A stretch of DNA of 64,000 nucleotides from Pseudomonadota bacterium (GTDB lineage Bacteria; Pseudomonadota; Alphaproteobacteria; Acetobacterales; Acetobacteraceae). Made by a program: the position numbers and the translations under genes. Positions 49,237 to 57,723 of the stretch are shown here, piece after piece (positions within the stretch are counted from its first letter, which is position 1; every line of letters starts with the position of its first letter). The stretch is from NCBI GenBank assembly GCA_021809435.1, contig JAKBAD010000001.1, forward strand, positions 682,001-746,000. The letters are read 5' to 3'. Under the pieces are notes generated by a model. That model saw only the letters and a program-made list of their open reading frames with translations. It did no database searches and was not told where the DNA came from.

Positions 49237-49992
49237 TTATTCCGTCATCATCGCCTCTCTGGTGGCGGCCCGCACCGTCTCGGGCCCCAGCGCCTCGCCC
49301 AGCAGCAGCAGCACCGGGCCCAACGGCTTGGCCTCGCGCAGGCGCCGCGGCAAGGTCGCCAGCGTGCCGGCAATCTCGCGCGCCTCTGCCCGCCCGGCAT
49401 TTTCCACCGCCAAGGCCGGCAATCCCGGCGCCATCCCCGCCTCAATCAAATGCGCGGCCAGCCCGGCCAGCGTATGCCCGCCCATATAAACCGCAATCGT
49501 GCCGCCCGCGCGCACCAGCGCGCCCCAATCATGGGCGGGCAGCCCGCCCTCGGCGCCATGGCCGGTCAAAAAATGCAGGCTGCGCGCCACCCCCCGGCGG
49601 GTGAGCGACATCCGCGCCCCCGCCGCCGCCGCGCAGGCGGCGGTCACGCCGGGCACCACCTCAAACTCAAACCCGGCTGCCGTCAGCGCCTCCATTTCCT
49701 CGGTGGCGCGGCCAAAAATCATCGGGTCGCCGCCTTTCAGCCGCACCACCAGCTTGCCGGTGCGCGCCGCCGCCACCAGCTTGCGGCAAATCTCGGCCTG
49801 CGCCATGGCCTTGCCGGCAAAGCGCTTGCCCACATCCACCAGCTCGGCCGCCGGGTTGGCAAGCTGCAAAATCCCCTCGCCCACCAGCGCGTCATGCAAC
49901 ACAATCTCGGCCTGCCCCAGCAGCCGCGCCGCCCGCAGGGTGAGCAGGTCCGGGTCGCCCGGCCCCGCGCCAATCAGAAAGGTTTTTGCCAA
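49237..49992 (-). CDS. cobA: Uroporphyrinogen-III C-methyltransferase
   Basis: The 251-residue enzyme methylates uroporphyrinogen III to precorrin-2, the branch to siroheme and cobalamin. It has FLIGAGPGDPDLLTLRAARLL, VVRLKGGDPMIFGR, VVPGVTAACAAAA and GTIAVYMGG. Start TTG 49992 has GGAG six bases upstream and gives the family length; the open frame continues to 50103 without family similarity. It is the single-domain form, without a CysG-type oxidase/chelatase. No other cobalamin genes are nearby. Confidence 0.92.
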   Translation of the reverse strand: MAKTFLIGAGPGDPDLLTLRAARLLGQAEIVLHDALVGEGILQLANPAAELVDVGKRFAGKAMAQAEICRKLVAAARTGKLVVRLKGGDPMIFGRATEEMEALTAAGFEFEVVPGVTAACAAAAGARMSLTRRGVARSLHFLTGHGAEGGLPAHDWGALVRAGGTIAVYMGGHTLAGLAAHLIEAGMAPGLPALAVENAGRAEAREIAGTLATLPRRLREAKPLGPVLLLLGEALGPETVRAATREAMMTE

Positions 49993-50151
49993 AACACACT
50001 CCAAAACCGCTGTTCTGGAGCAGAAGAAACAACAACATTGGCTAATTTCAAGGGTTAAGTAGAATTTTTCCCTCTTTCCCCTTGGCGCGCCAAACGCCTC
50101 CATTGGCTGCCCCGGGGGCAGAAAATTCCCCGCCCCGCCAAGCCACCCGGC

Positions 50152-51021
50152 TCAGGCCACCTGCGCGGCGTCGCCCGCTTGGGCGTGCGGCTGGCGCGCG
50201 GGGGGCAGCTTAATCGCCTTCATCAGCGCCCGCACCTCATTGCGCGCCGCCACATGCGAAAGCCCCAGCGGAATCCCGACATTGGCTTCCTTCACATCCA
50301 TCAGCGTCAACCCCTGAAGGTAGAGTTCGCGGAAAATCACCCGCTCGCCAAACCCCTTCACGGTACGAAACCCAATGCGCTTGGCCAGCAGATCGAGCGT
50401 CTCGCCCACATCGCGCTTATTGCGCGCCTCCACGGCGGCGAGCCGGTTGCGCATCACAATCCAGTCAATCTTGCCACGGTCGCGCATATAACGCTGCTTG
50501 CGCGCCTCCCACACCATGTCCGAATAGACGCTGGGGTCGATGATGTCGTGGTTATCCGCATCCACCTTGGCCAGCACCGAAAAATCCACGAAACTGTCAT
50601 TGATCGGCGTGATCAACGTATCCGCGTAGGAATGCGCGTAGCGCGAGAGGTAATTATCCGAGCCCGGACAATCCATCACAATCACCTCGGCGCCCTGCAG
50701 GCTCAGCATATTCACCGCCGCCTCGAAATTGGCGCGGTCCTCAGCCTCGGCCTCTGGGCGGTGGTCCTTCTGCGAGCGATAAACCAGCGCGAAATGGGGC
50801 ATTGGCAGCTCAATGCCGCGCGCCTCCATAAAAGCGCAGCGCGCATCGAGCGTGCCGCCCAGCGTGCCCTGCCGGGCATCGAGGTCGAGCGCGCCCACCC
50901 GGTAGCCCTCGCGCAACAGCGACACGATGACATGAATACAAGTGGTCGATTTGCCCGACCCGCCCTTCTCATTGCCCAGCACAATGAAATATGGCCGCCG
51001 CAGGGCGCTGATCGTCGCCAA
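50152..51021 (-). CDS. mipZ: MipZ-like division plane positioning ATPase
   Basis: The 289-residue ParA-family ATPase has the deviant Walker A EKGGSGKST (18-26), LDLDARQGTL, and VIVMDCPGSDN. The line LTTPINDS-like segment ITPINDSFVDFSVL and VMRNRLAAVEARNKR match MipZ, which forms a bipolar gradient with ParB and blocks FtsZ away from midcell. The start is TTG 51021 with GGAG seven bases upstream. An alternative is another ParA-like partition protein, but no parB is adjacent, as for MipZ. Confidence 0.88.
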   Translation of the reverse strand: MATISALRRPYFIVLGNEKGGSGKSTTCIHVIVSLLREGYRVGALDLDARQGTLGGTLDARCAFMEARGIELPMPHFALVYRSQKDHRPEAEAEDRANFEAAVNMLSLQGAEVIVMDCPGSDNYLSRYAHSYADTLITPINDSFVDFSVLAKVDADNHDIIDPSVYSDMVWEARKQRYMRDRGKIDWIVMRNRLAAVEARNKRDVGETLDLLAKRIGFRTVKGFGERVIFRELYLQGLTLMDVKEANVGIPLGLSHVAARNEVRALMKAIKLPPARQPHAQAGDAAQVA

Positions 51022-51048
51022 ATCGTCTCTCCATCAAGCCTGAATTGC

Positions 51049-51053
51049 GACTC
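51049..51053. promoter_or_regulatory. GANTC (CcrM/GcrA) site upstream of mipZ
   Basis: GACTC lies 28 bases upstream of the mipZ start codon. In Caulobacter, mipZ is activated through CcrM methylation of GANTC and GcrA, and a GcrA gene is present at 54894. A five-base site can occur by chance. Confidence 0.4.
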
Positions 51054-51177
51054 CGACTTTACCCGATCGGCGCGATTCGCACCCGCCGCCTGTCATGGTT
51101 TGGTTCCAAAATCCCAAGCCGGCACCGGCAGGGTTGCCAAACACCACAGAAAAACCAAGCAACAGCCTGTTTTTAAA

Positions 51178-51726
51178 TCATTCCCCAATTTTCACCCGGG
51201 CCGCAAACGTCATAAACGTCGCCAGCGCCGCGCTCACAAACTCGCGCGTGGGCGCGTCGGTCAGCTGGCCATCGGTAAATTTCTGTCCCGCCCCGGCAAT
51301 AAACACTTCCGGCTGGCCCATCAGCTGCACATTCAGCACCCCCAGCGTCTGGCGCAGCGGATATTGCGCGCGCGCCGTGCCCAACACCCCGGGCGAGGCG
51401 CCCATGATCATCACGGGTTTGCCCGCCAGGGTGTTGCTGGGGCGCGACGCCCAATCGATGGCGTTTTTGAGCGGCGCGGGAATGGAAGCATTATATTCAG
51501 GCGTGGCGAGCAGCAGCGCGTCGGCCGCCAAAATCTCCGCCCGCAACCGCTCCACCGGCGCCGGAAACCGCCCCTCCAGTTCCAAATCGGTATTGATCAA
51601 CGGCAAATCGCCAATCTCGGCGACCGTCATCTCATGCCCGGCCGCCAACACCCCGCCGGCCATGCGCAACAGCGCGCTGTTCCACGAACCTTGGCGCAAA
51701 CTGCCTGAAATTCCCAGTATTTTCAT
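51178..51726 (-). CDS. NADPH-dependent FMN reductase
   Basis: The 182-residue flavodoxin-fold enzyme starts MKILGISGSLRQGSWNSALL, which binds FMN phosphate, and has LLLATPEYNASIPAPLKNAIDWASR, the family signature, and PVMIMGASPGVLGTARAQ. Relatives reduce quinones, azo dyes or chromate with NADPH. ATG 51726 with GGGGAG five bases upstream defines the start. Confidence 0.9.
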   Translation of the reverse strand: MKILGISGSLRQGSWNSALLRMAGGVLAAGHEMTVAEIGDLPLINTDLELEGRFPAPVERLRAEILAADALLLATPEYNASIPAPLKNAIDWASRPSNTLAGKPVMIMGASPGVLGTARAQYPLRQTLGVLNVQLMGQPEVFIAGAGQKFTDGQLTDAPTREFVSAALATFMTFAARVKIGE

Positions 51727-51773
51727 GACCACTCCCCTCTCAGGGCTGCAGCCTATCAGAACTTCCCGGCCTC

Positions 51774-51834
51774 GTGGGGCGTTTTTCGCACGCCCACAAA
51801 AATATGGCCCCTGTTTCGCCAAAAGGGGCCATAT
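51774..51834. repeat. Double-hairpin element between NMO-like gene and FMN reductase
   Basis: The first hairpin is GTGGGGCG paired with CGCCCAC (51774-51797, one mismatch). The second is a perfect 11-bp stem ATATGGCCCCT/AGGGGCCATAT (51802-51812 with 51824-51834). It lies 28 bases after the stop of the minus-strand gene at 51862, so it can act as its terminator. Confidence 0.6.
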
Positions 51835-51861
51835 CCGCAAAAACCCTCGACAACTCCGGGC

Positions 51862-53277
51862 TTATTTGCCGGTCATCAGCCGGTCCACCAACTCCTTCAC
51901 GGTCGGGATGAAGCCGTTCGAATAAAACGGGTCGGTCCCGAACCGGTAGGCATTATGGCCAGCGAACATCAAATTATCATCCATCGCCGCCTCATCACCC
52001 GGCACCGCATGGGCGATGTTTTGCAGCGATTTCTGAATGCAGAAGCTGCGCGGATCGGCCTTCTTGCCATTGTCGAAATCCGGCCCCATCTGGCTCCAGT
52101 TGGAAAACCGGCATTGCGACAGACAGCCCATGCAGTTCACCTGGTCTTCATGAATCTGCTCAGCTTCCTTGGGGGTCTCGAACACCAGCGTCGAATCGGG
52201 CGTGCGCAGCGCCTCTGTATAGCCCTGCGCCTCCCAGCCGCGCACATGCTCCAAATCGGCCGGGGTCAGGTAAACCTTGCGCTTGCGCACCCCCACGCCA
52301 TACTCGGCCACATGCTCGCCCACCGGCTCGGGCGAAAACGCCACCTGCCGCTCCGAGCGGTCGCGCAAGCTCTGCAAAAACCGGTTATTCACCGCCGAGG
52401 AATAAAACCCCGTGGGGCTGAAGCGGTTCAAAAACACATCGCCCGGCTTGAGCTTGAGCAGCCGGTCCTTCCAGGCCTGCGGAATCGGGCTTTCCTTGGT
52501 CAGCAGCGGGCGGGTGCCAAACTGAAAGGCGATCGGCCCGATATCGGGATTATCGATATAATCCTCCCATTCCTCCAGCGCCCACACGCCGCCCGCCATG
52601 ATGATCGGGGTATTGGCGAGCCCGAACTCGCGCATCACCTTACGCAGCGCCACCAGCCGCGGAAACGGGCTCTCGGGCACGTTCGGATCTTCCGAGTTCG
52701 ACAGCCCGTTATGCCCACCGGCCAGCCAGGGGTCTTCATAAACCACCCCACCCAGCAGCTCGGCCGCCTTGTGGTAAGCGCGCTTCCAAAGCGCCGAGAA
52801 GGCCCGCGCCGAGGATACGATGGGATAGTAATGCACATTAAAATGCTGGGCGATCTCGGAGAGCTTGTAAGGCATGCCGGCGCCGCAGGTAATGCCGTTC
52901 ACCAGCCCCTTGGTGCGCTCCAAAATCCCGTTAATCACGCGCTCGGCGCCGCCCATCTCCCACAGCACATTCACATGCAGCCGGCCCTTGCCGCCCGAGA
53001 TGTCCCACGCCCGCTGCACCTGCGCCACGCCGCCCTCGATGCCATAAGCCACCAGCTCCTCGTGGCGGTCCCGGCGCGTGCGGCCACGGTAAATCTGCGG
53101 GATGATCTTGCCGTCCTGATCATAGGAATCGGCATTGACGCCCGAAATGGTCCCCGCCCCGCCCGCCAGCGCCCAATGCCCGGCTGAAATACCATTGGTG
53201 GCGGCCACACCCTTGCCACCCTCGACGAGAGGAAGAATCTCGGCACCACCCATGCGGATGGCATTCAGAACTTTCAT
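51862..53277 (-). CDS. Long nitronate-monooxygenase-like flavoprotein with C-terminal cysteine cluster
   Basis: The 471-residue protein has a 2-nitropropane dioxygenase-type TIM barrel: GGAEILPLVEGGKGVAATNG, GITCGAGMPYKLSEIA, HYYPIVSSARAF, EDPWLAGGHNG and IIMAGGVWALEEWEDY. It is about 120 residues longer than classical members. The extra C-terminal part has NCMGCLSQCRF plus a later SFCIQKSL, a C-x2-C-x3-C arrangement that could bind iron-sulfur or zinc. ATG 53277 is used. Substrate unknown. Confidence 0.78.
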   Translation of the reverse strand: MKVLNAIRMGGAEILPLVEGGKGVAATNGISAGHWALAGGAGTISGVNADSYDQDGKIIPQIYRGRTRRDRHEELVAYGIEGGVAQVQRAWDISGGKGRLHVNVLWEMGGAERVINGILERTKGLVNGITCGAGMPYKLSEIAQHFNVHYYPIVSSARAFSALWKRAYHKAAELLGGVVYEDPWLAGGHNGLSNSEDPNVPESPFPRLVALRKVMREFGLANTPIIMAGGVWALEEWEDYIDNPDIGPIAFQFGTRPLLTKESPIPQAWKDRLLKLKPGDVFLNRFSPTGFYSSAVNNRFLQSLRDRSERQVAFSPEPVGEHVAEYGVGVRKRKVYLTPADLEHVRGWEAQGYTEALRTPDSTLVFETPKEAEQIHEDQVNCMGCLSQCRFSNWSQMGPDFDNGKKADPRSFCIQKSLQNIAHAVPGDEAAMDDNLMFAGHNAYRFGTDPFYSNGFIPTVKELVDRLMTGK

Positions 53278-53419
53278 ATAAGACGACCTCAACCCGACGC
53301 CGCCCCTGGATTGGGACACCGCCTCGGGGCCGCTTCTATTACAATTCATCCCCCCCCGTGAAGCTTTTATTCACCCCCAGCTTTGCACGCGCGCCAACTC
53401 TTGCCTAAATGCCGGCCTC

Positions 53420-54175
53420 ATGGAGCTGTCATTCACCGAAGACGAAATCCAGCGTTATTCGCGGCATATCTTGTTGCGCGAGCTGGGGGGCATTGGCCAG
53501 GCCAAATTGCGCGCGGGGCGTGTGCTCATCATTGGCGCGGGCGGGCTCGGCTCGCCGCTGGCGCTCTATCTGGCCGCCGCCGGGGTCGGCACGCTCGGCC
53601 TGGTCGATGACGATGTGGTCGAGCTGTCCAACCTCCAGCGCCAGGTGCTGCACAGCACCGCCCGGCTTGGCCAGCCCAAGGTCGCCTCCGCCGCGCACAT
53701 GCTCTCCGCGCTCAACCCGCTGGTCACCGTGCAGTGCCACCAAACCCGCCTCACGGCCCAAAATGTCCAAGCCCTCATCGCCGGGTACGACATCATCGCC
53801 GACGGGTCGGATAATTTCGCCACCCGCCATCTGGTGGCCGATGCCTGTGTGGCGGCCAAAAAAATCCTGGTCAGCGCCGCCGTGCTGCGCTTTGAAGGCC
53901 AGCTCGCCACCTTCAAGCCCCATAGTGGCGGCCCCTGCTATCGCTGCCTGGTCCCCGAGCCCCCGCCCGACGACGACACCCCCACCTGCGCCCAGGCTGG
54001 CGTGCTGGGCGCGGTCACCGGCGTCATGGGCACGCTCCAGGCCACCGAGGTGCTGAAAGAGCTGGCTGGCATCGGCCAATCGCTCGCGGGTCATCTGCTG
54101 CTCTGGAATGCGCTCGATATGCAATTCCGCAAGGTCAAACTGCCCAAGGACCCCGCATGCCCCGTCTGTGGCTGA
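53420..54175 (+). CDS. moeB: MoeB/ThiF-type adenylyltransferase (E1-like)
   Basis: The 251-residue protein activates the C-terminus of a small sulfur carrier (MoaD or ThiS) with ATP. It has RYSRHILLRELGGIGQAKL, the nucleotide loop GAGGLGSP (39-46), ADGSDNFATRHL, the cysteine C190 in TCAQAGVLG, and zinc pairs CYRC (173-176) and CPVC (247-250). No rhodanese domain is present. Choosing MoeB over ThiF is based on overall pattern. The next gene overlaps it by 19 bases. Confidence 0.88.
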   Translation: MELSFTEDEIQRYSRHILLRELGGIGQAKLRAGRVLIIGAGGLGSPLALYLAAAGVGTLGLVDDDVVELSNLQRQVLHSTARLGQPKVASAAHMLSALNPLVTVQCHQTRLTAQNVQALIAGYDIIADGSDNFATRHLVADACVAAKKILVSAAVLRFEGQLATFKPHSGGPCYRCLVPEPPPDDDTPTCAQAGVLGAVTGVMGTLQATEVLKELAGIGQSLAGHLLLWNALDMQFRKVKLPKDPACPVCG

Positions 54176-54720
54176 CCCTCCTGCCTCTGTGCCTTCTGCT
54201 CACCGCCCAGGCCTCGCCCTCGCCAACGCCGCCCGCCGCGCCCATGGCAGCCGCGCCCAATCCCGGCTCCGGCCCCGGTCCCGGTGTCGGCAGCGTCACC
54301 AAACTGCCCATACCCCGCTTCGTCTCGCTACGCTCCGACCAGGTCAATTTCCGCGCCGGGCCAGGGTTCCAGTACCCCGTCACCTGGGTCTATCAGCGCG
54401 CCGGCCTGCCGGTCGAAATCATCGGCGAGTTCGATGTCTGGCGCCAGGTCGTGGCCCCCGATGGCGGCACCGGCTGGGTGCACGAAGCCACCATCCGCGC
54501 GCGGCGCACCTTCTACGTCACCGCCCCGCGCGCCGTGCTGCGCAGCGCCCCCAGCGCCAGCGCCAGCCCCGTCGCCTATCTCGACGCGGGCGTCTCCGGC
54601 GACCTGCTCCGCTGCGACAAGGGCAGTGATTTCTGCAAGGCCGCCGCCGGCCACGACACCGGCTACCTGGCCCGCGCCGACATCTGGGGCCTGTTCGCGG
54701 GCGAGACCATCTCGCCCTGA
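54157..54720 (+). CDS. Exported SH3-domain protein
   Basis: The 187-residue protein has a signal peptide (RLWLTLLPLCLLLTAQA), a Pro/Ala/Gly linker, and two bacterial SH3-like modules: FVSLRSDQVNFRAGPGFQYP with WVYQRAGLPVEIIGEFDVWR, then APRAVLRSAPSASASPVAYL. Such domains bind peptidoglycan or proteins in the periplasm. It overlaps the end of moeB by 19 bases in another frame. The neighbouring function gives no hint about its role. Confidence 0.82.
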   Translation: MPRLWLTLLPLCLLLTAQASPSPTPPAAPMAAAPNPGSGPGPGVGSVTKLPIPRFVSLRSDQVNFRAGPGFQYPVTWVYQRAGLPVEIIGEFDVWRQVVAPDGGTGWVHEATIRARRTFYVTAPRAVLRSAPSASASPVAYLDAGVSGDLLRCDKGSDFCKAAAGHDTGYLARADIWGLFAGETISP

Positions 54721-54809
54721 CCACGCGGCTCGCCCCGCCAGTAAACAAAAAGTAAATTTCCCACCCCCGCCAGCGGAATTTTACAAAAATTAGGTTTTCC
54801 ACAGAAAAG

Positions 54810-54814
54810 GACTC
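54810..54814. promoter_or_regulatory. GANTC site upstream of gcrA
   Basis: GACTC lies 80 bases before the gcrA start, beside a small CGGG/CCCG hairpin. It could be a CcrM methylation site acting on the gene for the GANTC-reading regulator itself. Chance occurrence is possible. Confidence 0.3.
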
Positions 54815-54893
54815 GGGAAAGCCCGGTTATACATTGCCCCCAAGCCTCGGTGTCTCTACTGTATTTGGTAGTCGAATTTAGGGGACCCACAAC

Positions 54894-55340
54894 ATGGAGT
54901 GGACAGACGAAACCATCGCAAAGCTGCGCGCGCTTTGGGCCGAAGGTTTGTCTACGGCTGAGATTGGCCGGCGCTTGAACATTTCCAAAAACGCCGTGGT
55001 CGGCAAGGCGCATCGGCTCAACCTGCCGGCCCGCCCCTCGCCCATCCGCCGCACCGAAGGCGAGGCCGCGCCCAAGCCCGTGCCGCCCAAGCGCACCCAG
55101 GGCCCCACCCTGCCGCCCCTGGCCGCCTCCATCGCCACCCCCGTGGCGCCGGTGCGCGCGCTCATGGCCGCGCCCAAGCCGGTCCAGCGCGCCACGCCCT
55201 GCTGCTGGCCCATCGGCGAGCCGGGTAAGCCGAGCTTCCATTTCTGCACCGCCGCCGCCACGCCCGGCAAACCTTACTGCGAGGAACACGCCGCCATCGC
55301 CTATGTGCGCGTGCGCGACAAGCGCGAGGACGCGGCCTGA
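54894..55340 (+). CDS. gcrA: GcrA cell cycle regulator
   Basis: The 148-residue protein has the N-terminal HTH MEWTDETIAKLRALWAEGLS with TAEIGRRLNISKNAVVGKAHRL, which in GcrA reads methylated GANTC sites and contacts sigma70. A Pro/Ala linker leads to the C-terminal CCWPIGEPG and FHFC...YCEEHA segment. It drives S-phase and division genes in alphaproteobacteria. AGGGGA precedes ATG 54894. Confidence 0.96.
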   Translation: MEWTDETIAKLRALWAEGLSTAEIGRRLNISKNAVVGKAHRLNLPARPSPIRRTEGEAAPKPVPPKRTQGPTLPPLAASIATPVAPVRALMAAPKPVQRATPCCWPIGEPGKPSFHFCTAAATPGKPYCEEHAAIAYVRVRDKREDAA

Positions 55341-55371
55341 GCCGCACCCGCGCCCCTCACCAGCCTTTTCC

Positions 55372-55400
55372 CGGGCGGGCCGCAAGGTCCGCCCGTTTTT
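55372..55400 (+). terminator. Rho-independent terminator after gcrA
   Basis: CGGGCGG and CCGCCCG form a 7-bp stem around a ten-base loop, followed by TTTTTC. It lies 31 bases beyond the gcrA stop. Confidence 0.8.
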
Positions 55401-55511
55401 CATGGCGTCACACCCGCGTACTCATTACGATAATTTTATAAACTTCACGCTGACAGTCGCGTCAAGGCCGGTTTTCCAACCCTCGCACCGCAGCGCAGCA
55501 CATGTTTCCCG

Positions 55512-55541
55512 TTGATAAACAGGCGCATGGGCGCTTAAAAT
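55512..55541 (+). promoter_or_regulatory. Sigma70-type promoter of the cold-shock gene
   Basis: TTGATA (55512-55517), 18 bases, TAAAAT (55536-55541) is a good housekeeping promoter. The leader of about 68 bases includes the hairpin CCCGGG-ACAA-CCCGGG (55583-55598) just before the Shine-Dalgarno GAGAGG, which might be melted or refolded at low temperature. Confidence 0.5.
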
Positions 55542-55615
55542 ACCAAGGTCGGTCACCAAGGCCGCCAATAAAACGACCCGCACCCGGGACAACCCGGGGC
55601 CTGAGAGGTAACGAC

Positions 55616-55864
55616 ATGGAAACGATTCAAGACGACCAAGCCCGTCACGAAGGCGCCATTCTCACCGGCGTTGTCAAATGGTTCAATCCCGGCAAGGGCT
55701 ACGGCTTCATCGCCCCCGACACGGGCGGCAACGATATTTTCGTCCATATCAGCGCCGTGCAGCATGCGGGTCTGCGTAAACTCAACGAGGGCGAGCGCGT
55801 CCGCTTCTCGCTGCAAAACCGCGAGGGCCGCTTCGCCGCCATCGGCATCGAGCGCGTGCACTAA
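55616..55864 (+). CDS. Cold shock domain protein (CspA family)
   Basis: The 82-residue protein is a single cold shock domain with RNP1 KGYGFIAPD, VVKWFNPG and DIFVHISAV (RNP2), preceded by a 17-residue polar extension. It binds single-stranded RNA and DNA. ATG 55616 follows GAGAGG at seven bases; a longer frame from 55502 crosses the promoter. Whether expression is cold-induced cannot be told. Confidence 0.95.
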   Translation: METIQDDQARHEGAILTGVVKWFNPGKGYGFIAPDTGGNDIFVHISAVQHAGLRKLNEGERVRFSLQNREGRFAAIGIERVH

Positions 55865-56011
55865 CCCCCCCTGGCCGGCGCCCGCGCGCCGGCCAGCCCC
55901 CAGCCTGCAACCGCCAGTAATGGCCACATATCTTAATCTGTAACTTCCGCACCGTTGCGTCATCGGCGGGTCCGACCAATATAAGCCCCATCAGCCGGAG
56001 CAGATGACCGC

Positions 56012-57409
56012 ATGACCGAAGCACGCGCAGGCCTCGCCCCCGAGGAGGCCCAAACCCTCCCCCTTCATGGCGTGCGCCCCGATGGGCTGGCCGCCCTGCT
56101 CGCCACCCTGCCCCCGCCCGCCAGCACGCTCGCCCGCCTGCATGGCTTCACCGGCGAGGCCGGCAAACTCCTCCTGCTCCCCGACTCAACCGGCACCGCT
56201 CTCAGCGGCGCGCTGCTTGGGCTTGGCCAGTTGCCCGCCCTGCACGGCTTTGGCGCCGCCCCCGCGGCTCTGCCGCCCGCCACCGCCTGGCACATCCCGC
56301 CGGGCGATTTCTCCCCCGACGATGCCACCCTCGGCTTCCTGCTCGGCGCCTACAGGTTCACAAATTACAAAACCAAATCGAATCCGATCGCGCAATTATC
56401 TCCTCACAACCTATCGAAACGAACCCTGGCGCTGGCCGACGCCATCTGCCTCGCCCGCACCCTCATCAACACCCCCGCCAACGATCTCGGCCCGGCCGAG
56501 CTCGCCCAGGTGGCCCTCGGCATCGCCAAAACCCATGGCGCATCCACCGAACTTATCGAGGGCGCGGCATTGGCGGCGCGTTACCCCACCATCGCGCTGG
56601 TGGGCGCCGGCTCGGCGCGCGCCCCGCGTGTGGTTGTGCTGCGCTGGCAAGGCTCAACCGCCACGCCCGATGCCCCGCTCATCTCGCTTTGCGGCAAGGG
56701 CGTGTGCTTCGACACGGGCGGCTACGACCTCAAACCCAGCGCCGCCATGCTGCGCATGAAAAAAGACATGGCCGGCGCGGCCATTCTCCTGGCCCTCACC
56801 CAGGCCGCCCTGCGCCTCGACCTGCCGCTCCGCCTCGAGCTGCGCCTTGGGCTGGTCGAGAACAGCGTCTCCGGCACCGCCATGCGCCCGGGTGACATCG
56901 TGCGCACGCGCGCCGGCAAAACCGTTGAAATCGGCAATACCGACGCCGAAGGCCGGCTGGTTCTGTGTGACCTGCTGAGTGAAGCCGCCGAAGCCGCGCC
57001 CACCTGGCTGCTCGATGCCGCCACCCTCACCGGCGCGGCGCGCGTGGCCCTCGGCCCCGATTTGCCAGCCTTGTTCTGCACGCATGACAGCCTGGCCCAA
57101 ACCTTGCTGCGCTGCGCTCAAGCCGCCCACGAACCATTCTGGCGCCTGCCGCTGCATGCGGGCTACCAATCCTGGCTCGACTCTCCCGTGGCCGATTTGT
57201 GCAATGTTTCCAGCAAGCCGCATGCCGGCGCCATCACCGCGGCGCTGTTCCTGCAACAATTCGTGCCCGCCACAATTCCCTGGGCTCATCTCGATGTTTA
57301 TGGCTGGAACGACAATGCCCGTCCCGGTCGCCCCGAAGGCGGCGAAGCCCAGGGGCTGCGCGCCCTGCTGGGCGCCCTTGAGGTGCACGCATATGGCGAG
57401 TCACCTTGA
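56012..57409 (+). CDS. Leucyl aminopeptidase family protein (M17)
   Basis: The 465-residue peptidase has the M17 metal-site motifs KGVCFDTGGYDLKPSAAMLRMKKDM and NTDAEGRLVLCDLL with catalytic Arg and metal ligands, and WAHLDVYGWND near the end. It removes N-terminal residues from peptides. The stretch 56351-56425, encoding YRFTNYKTKSNPIAQLSPHN, is much richer in A and T than the rest of the gene. Two ATGs (56004, 56012) are close; only 56012 is in frame. Confidence 0.9.
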   Translation: MTEARAGLAPEEAQTLPLHGVRPDGLAALLATLPPPASTLARLHGFTGEAGKLLLLPDSTGTALSGALLGLGQLPALHGFGAAPAALPPATAWHIPPGDFSPDDATLGFLLGAYRFTNYKTKSNPIAQLSPHNLSKRTLALADAICLARTLINTPANDLGPAELAQVALGIAKTHGASTELIEGAALAARYPTIALVGAGSARAPRVVVLRWQGSTATPDAPLISLCGKGVCFDTGGYDLKPSAAMLRMKKDMAGAAILLALTQAALRLDLPLRLELRLGLVENSVSGTAMRPGDIVRTRAGKTVEIGNTDAEGRLVLCDLLSEAAEAAPTWLLDAATLTGAARVALGPDLPALFCTHDSLAQTLLRCAQAAHEPFWRLPLHAGYQSWLDSPVADLCNVSSKPHAGAITAALFLQQFVPATIPWAHLDVYGWNDNARPGRPEGGEAQGLRALLGALEVHAYGESP

Positions 57410-57723
57410 AACGACACATGTTTTTCCCGTCAGCGTTTGCAGTGAAACAATTTTAACACAGATATATATTGCATCTTTACGCTCCCATCCCCATAACTTC
57501 GGCAATGTTTTGAAGGTGTGCCAAAATCATTTGGTACACGCGGCGTCCAATCCATCCCGCCCCCCCCCCTGACAGAGCAGCCTCTGCCAGATATGGCTGG
57601 AAATTGAGTGTCGCGCGCTCTGGAAAACGCTGATCAGATCGCGTACTGATCATTTCCGGGCCGCCCTGTTTTTGCTGCACCTGCGAAACATCGACCCGTG
57701 ATTGAACGTTTAAGGATCAAAAA
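57410..57723. other. 314-base intergenic region upstream of the MarR gene
   Basis: No reading frame is convincing. It holds an imperfect palindrome GTGCCAAAATCATTTGGTACAC (split CCAAA/TTTGG, 57521-57534), a run of ten C at 57560-57569, and two TGATCA sites (57631-57636 and 57647-57652) 16 bases apart. Palindromes near a MarR gene are operator candidates, but none is proven. Confidence 0.4.

Noticed and set aside
49993-50151. Cobalamin riboswitch upstream of cobA
   Set aside because: No B12-box-like sequence or multi-helix leader is visible; the region has only a short GC hairpin.
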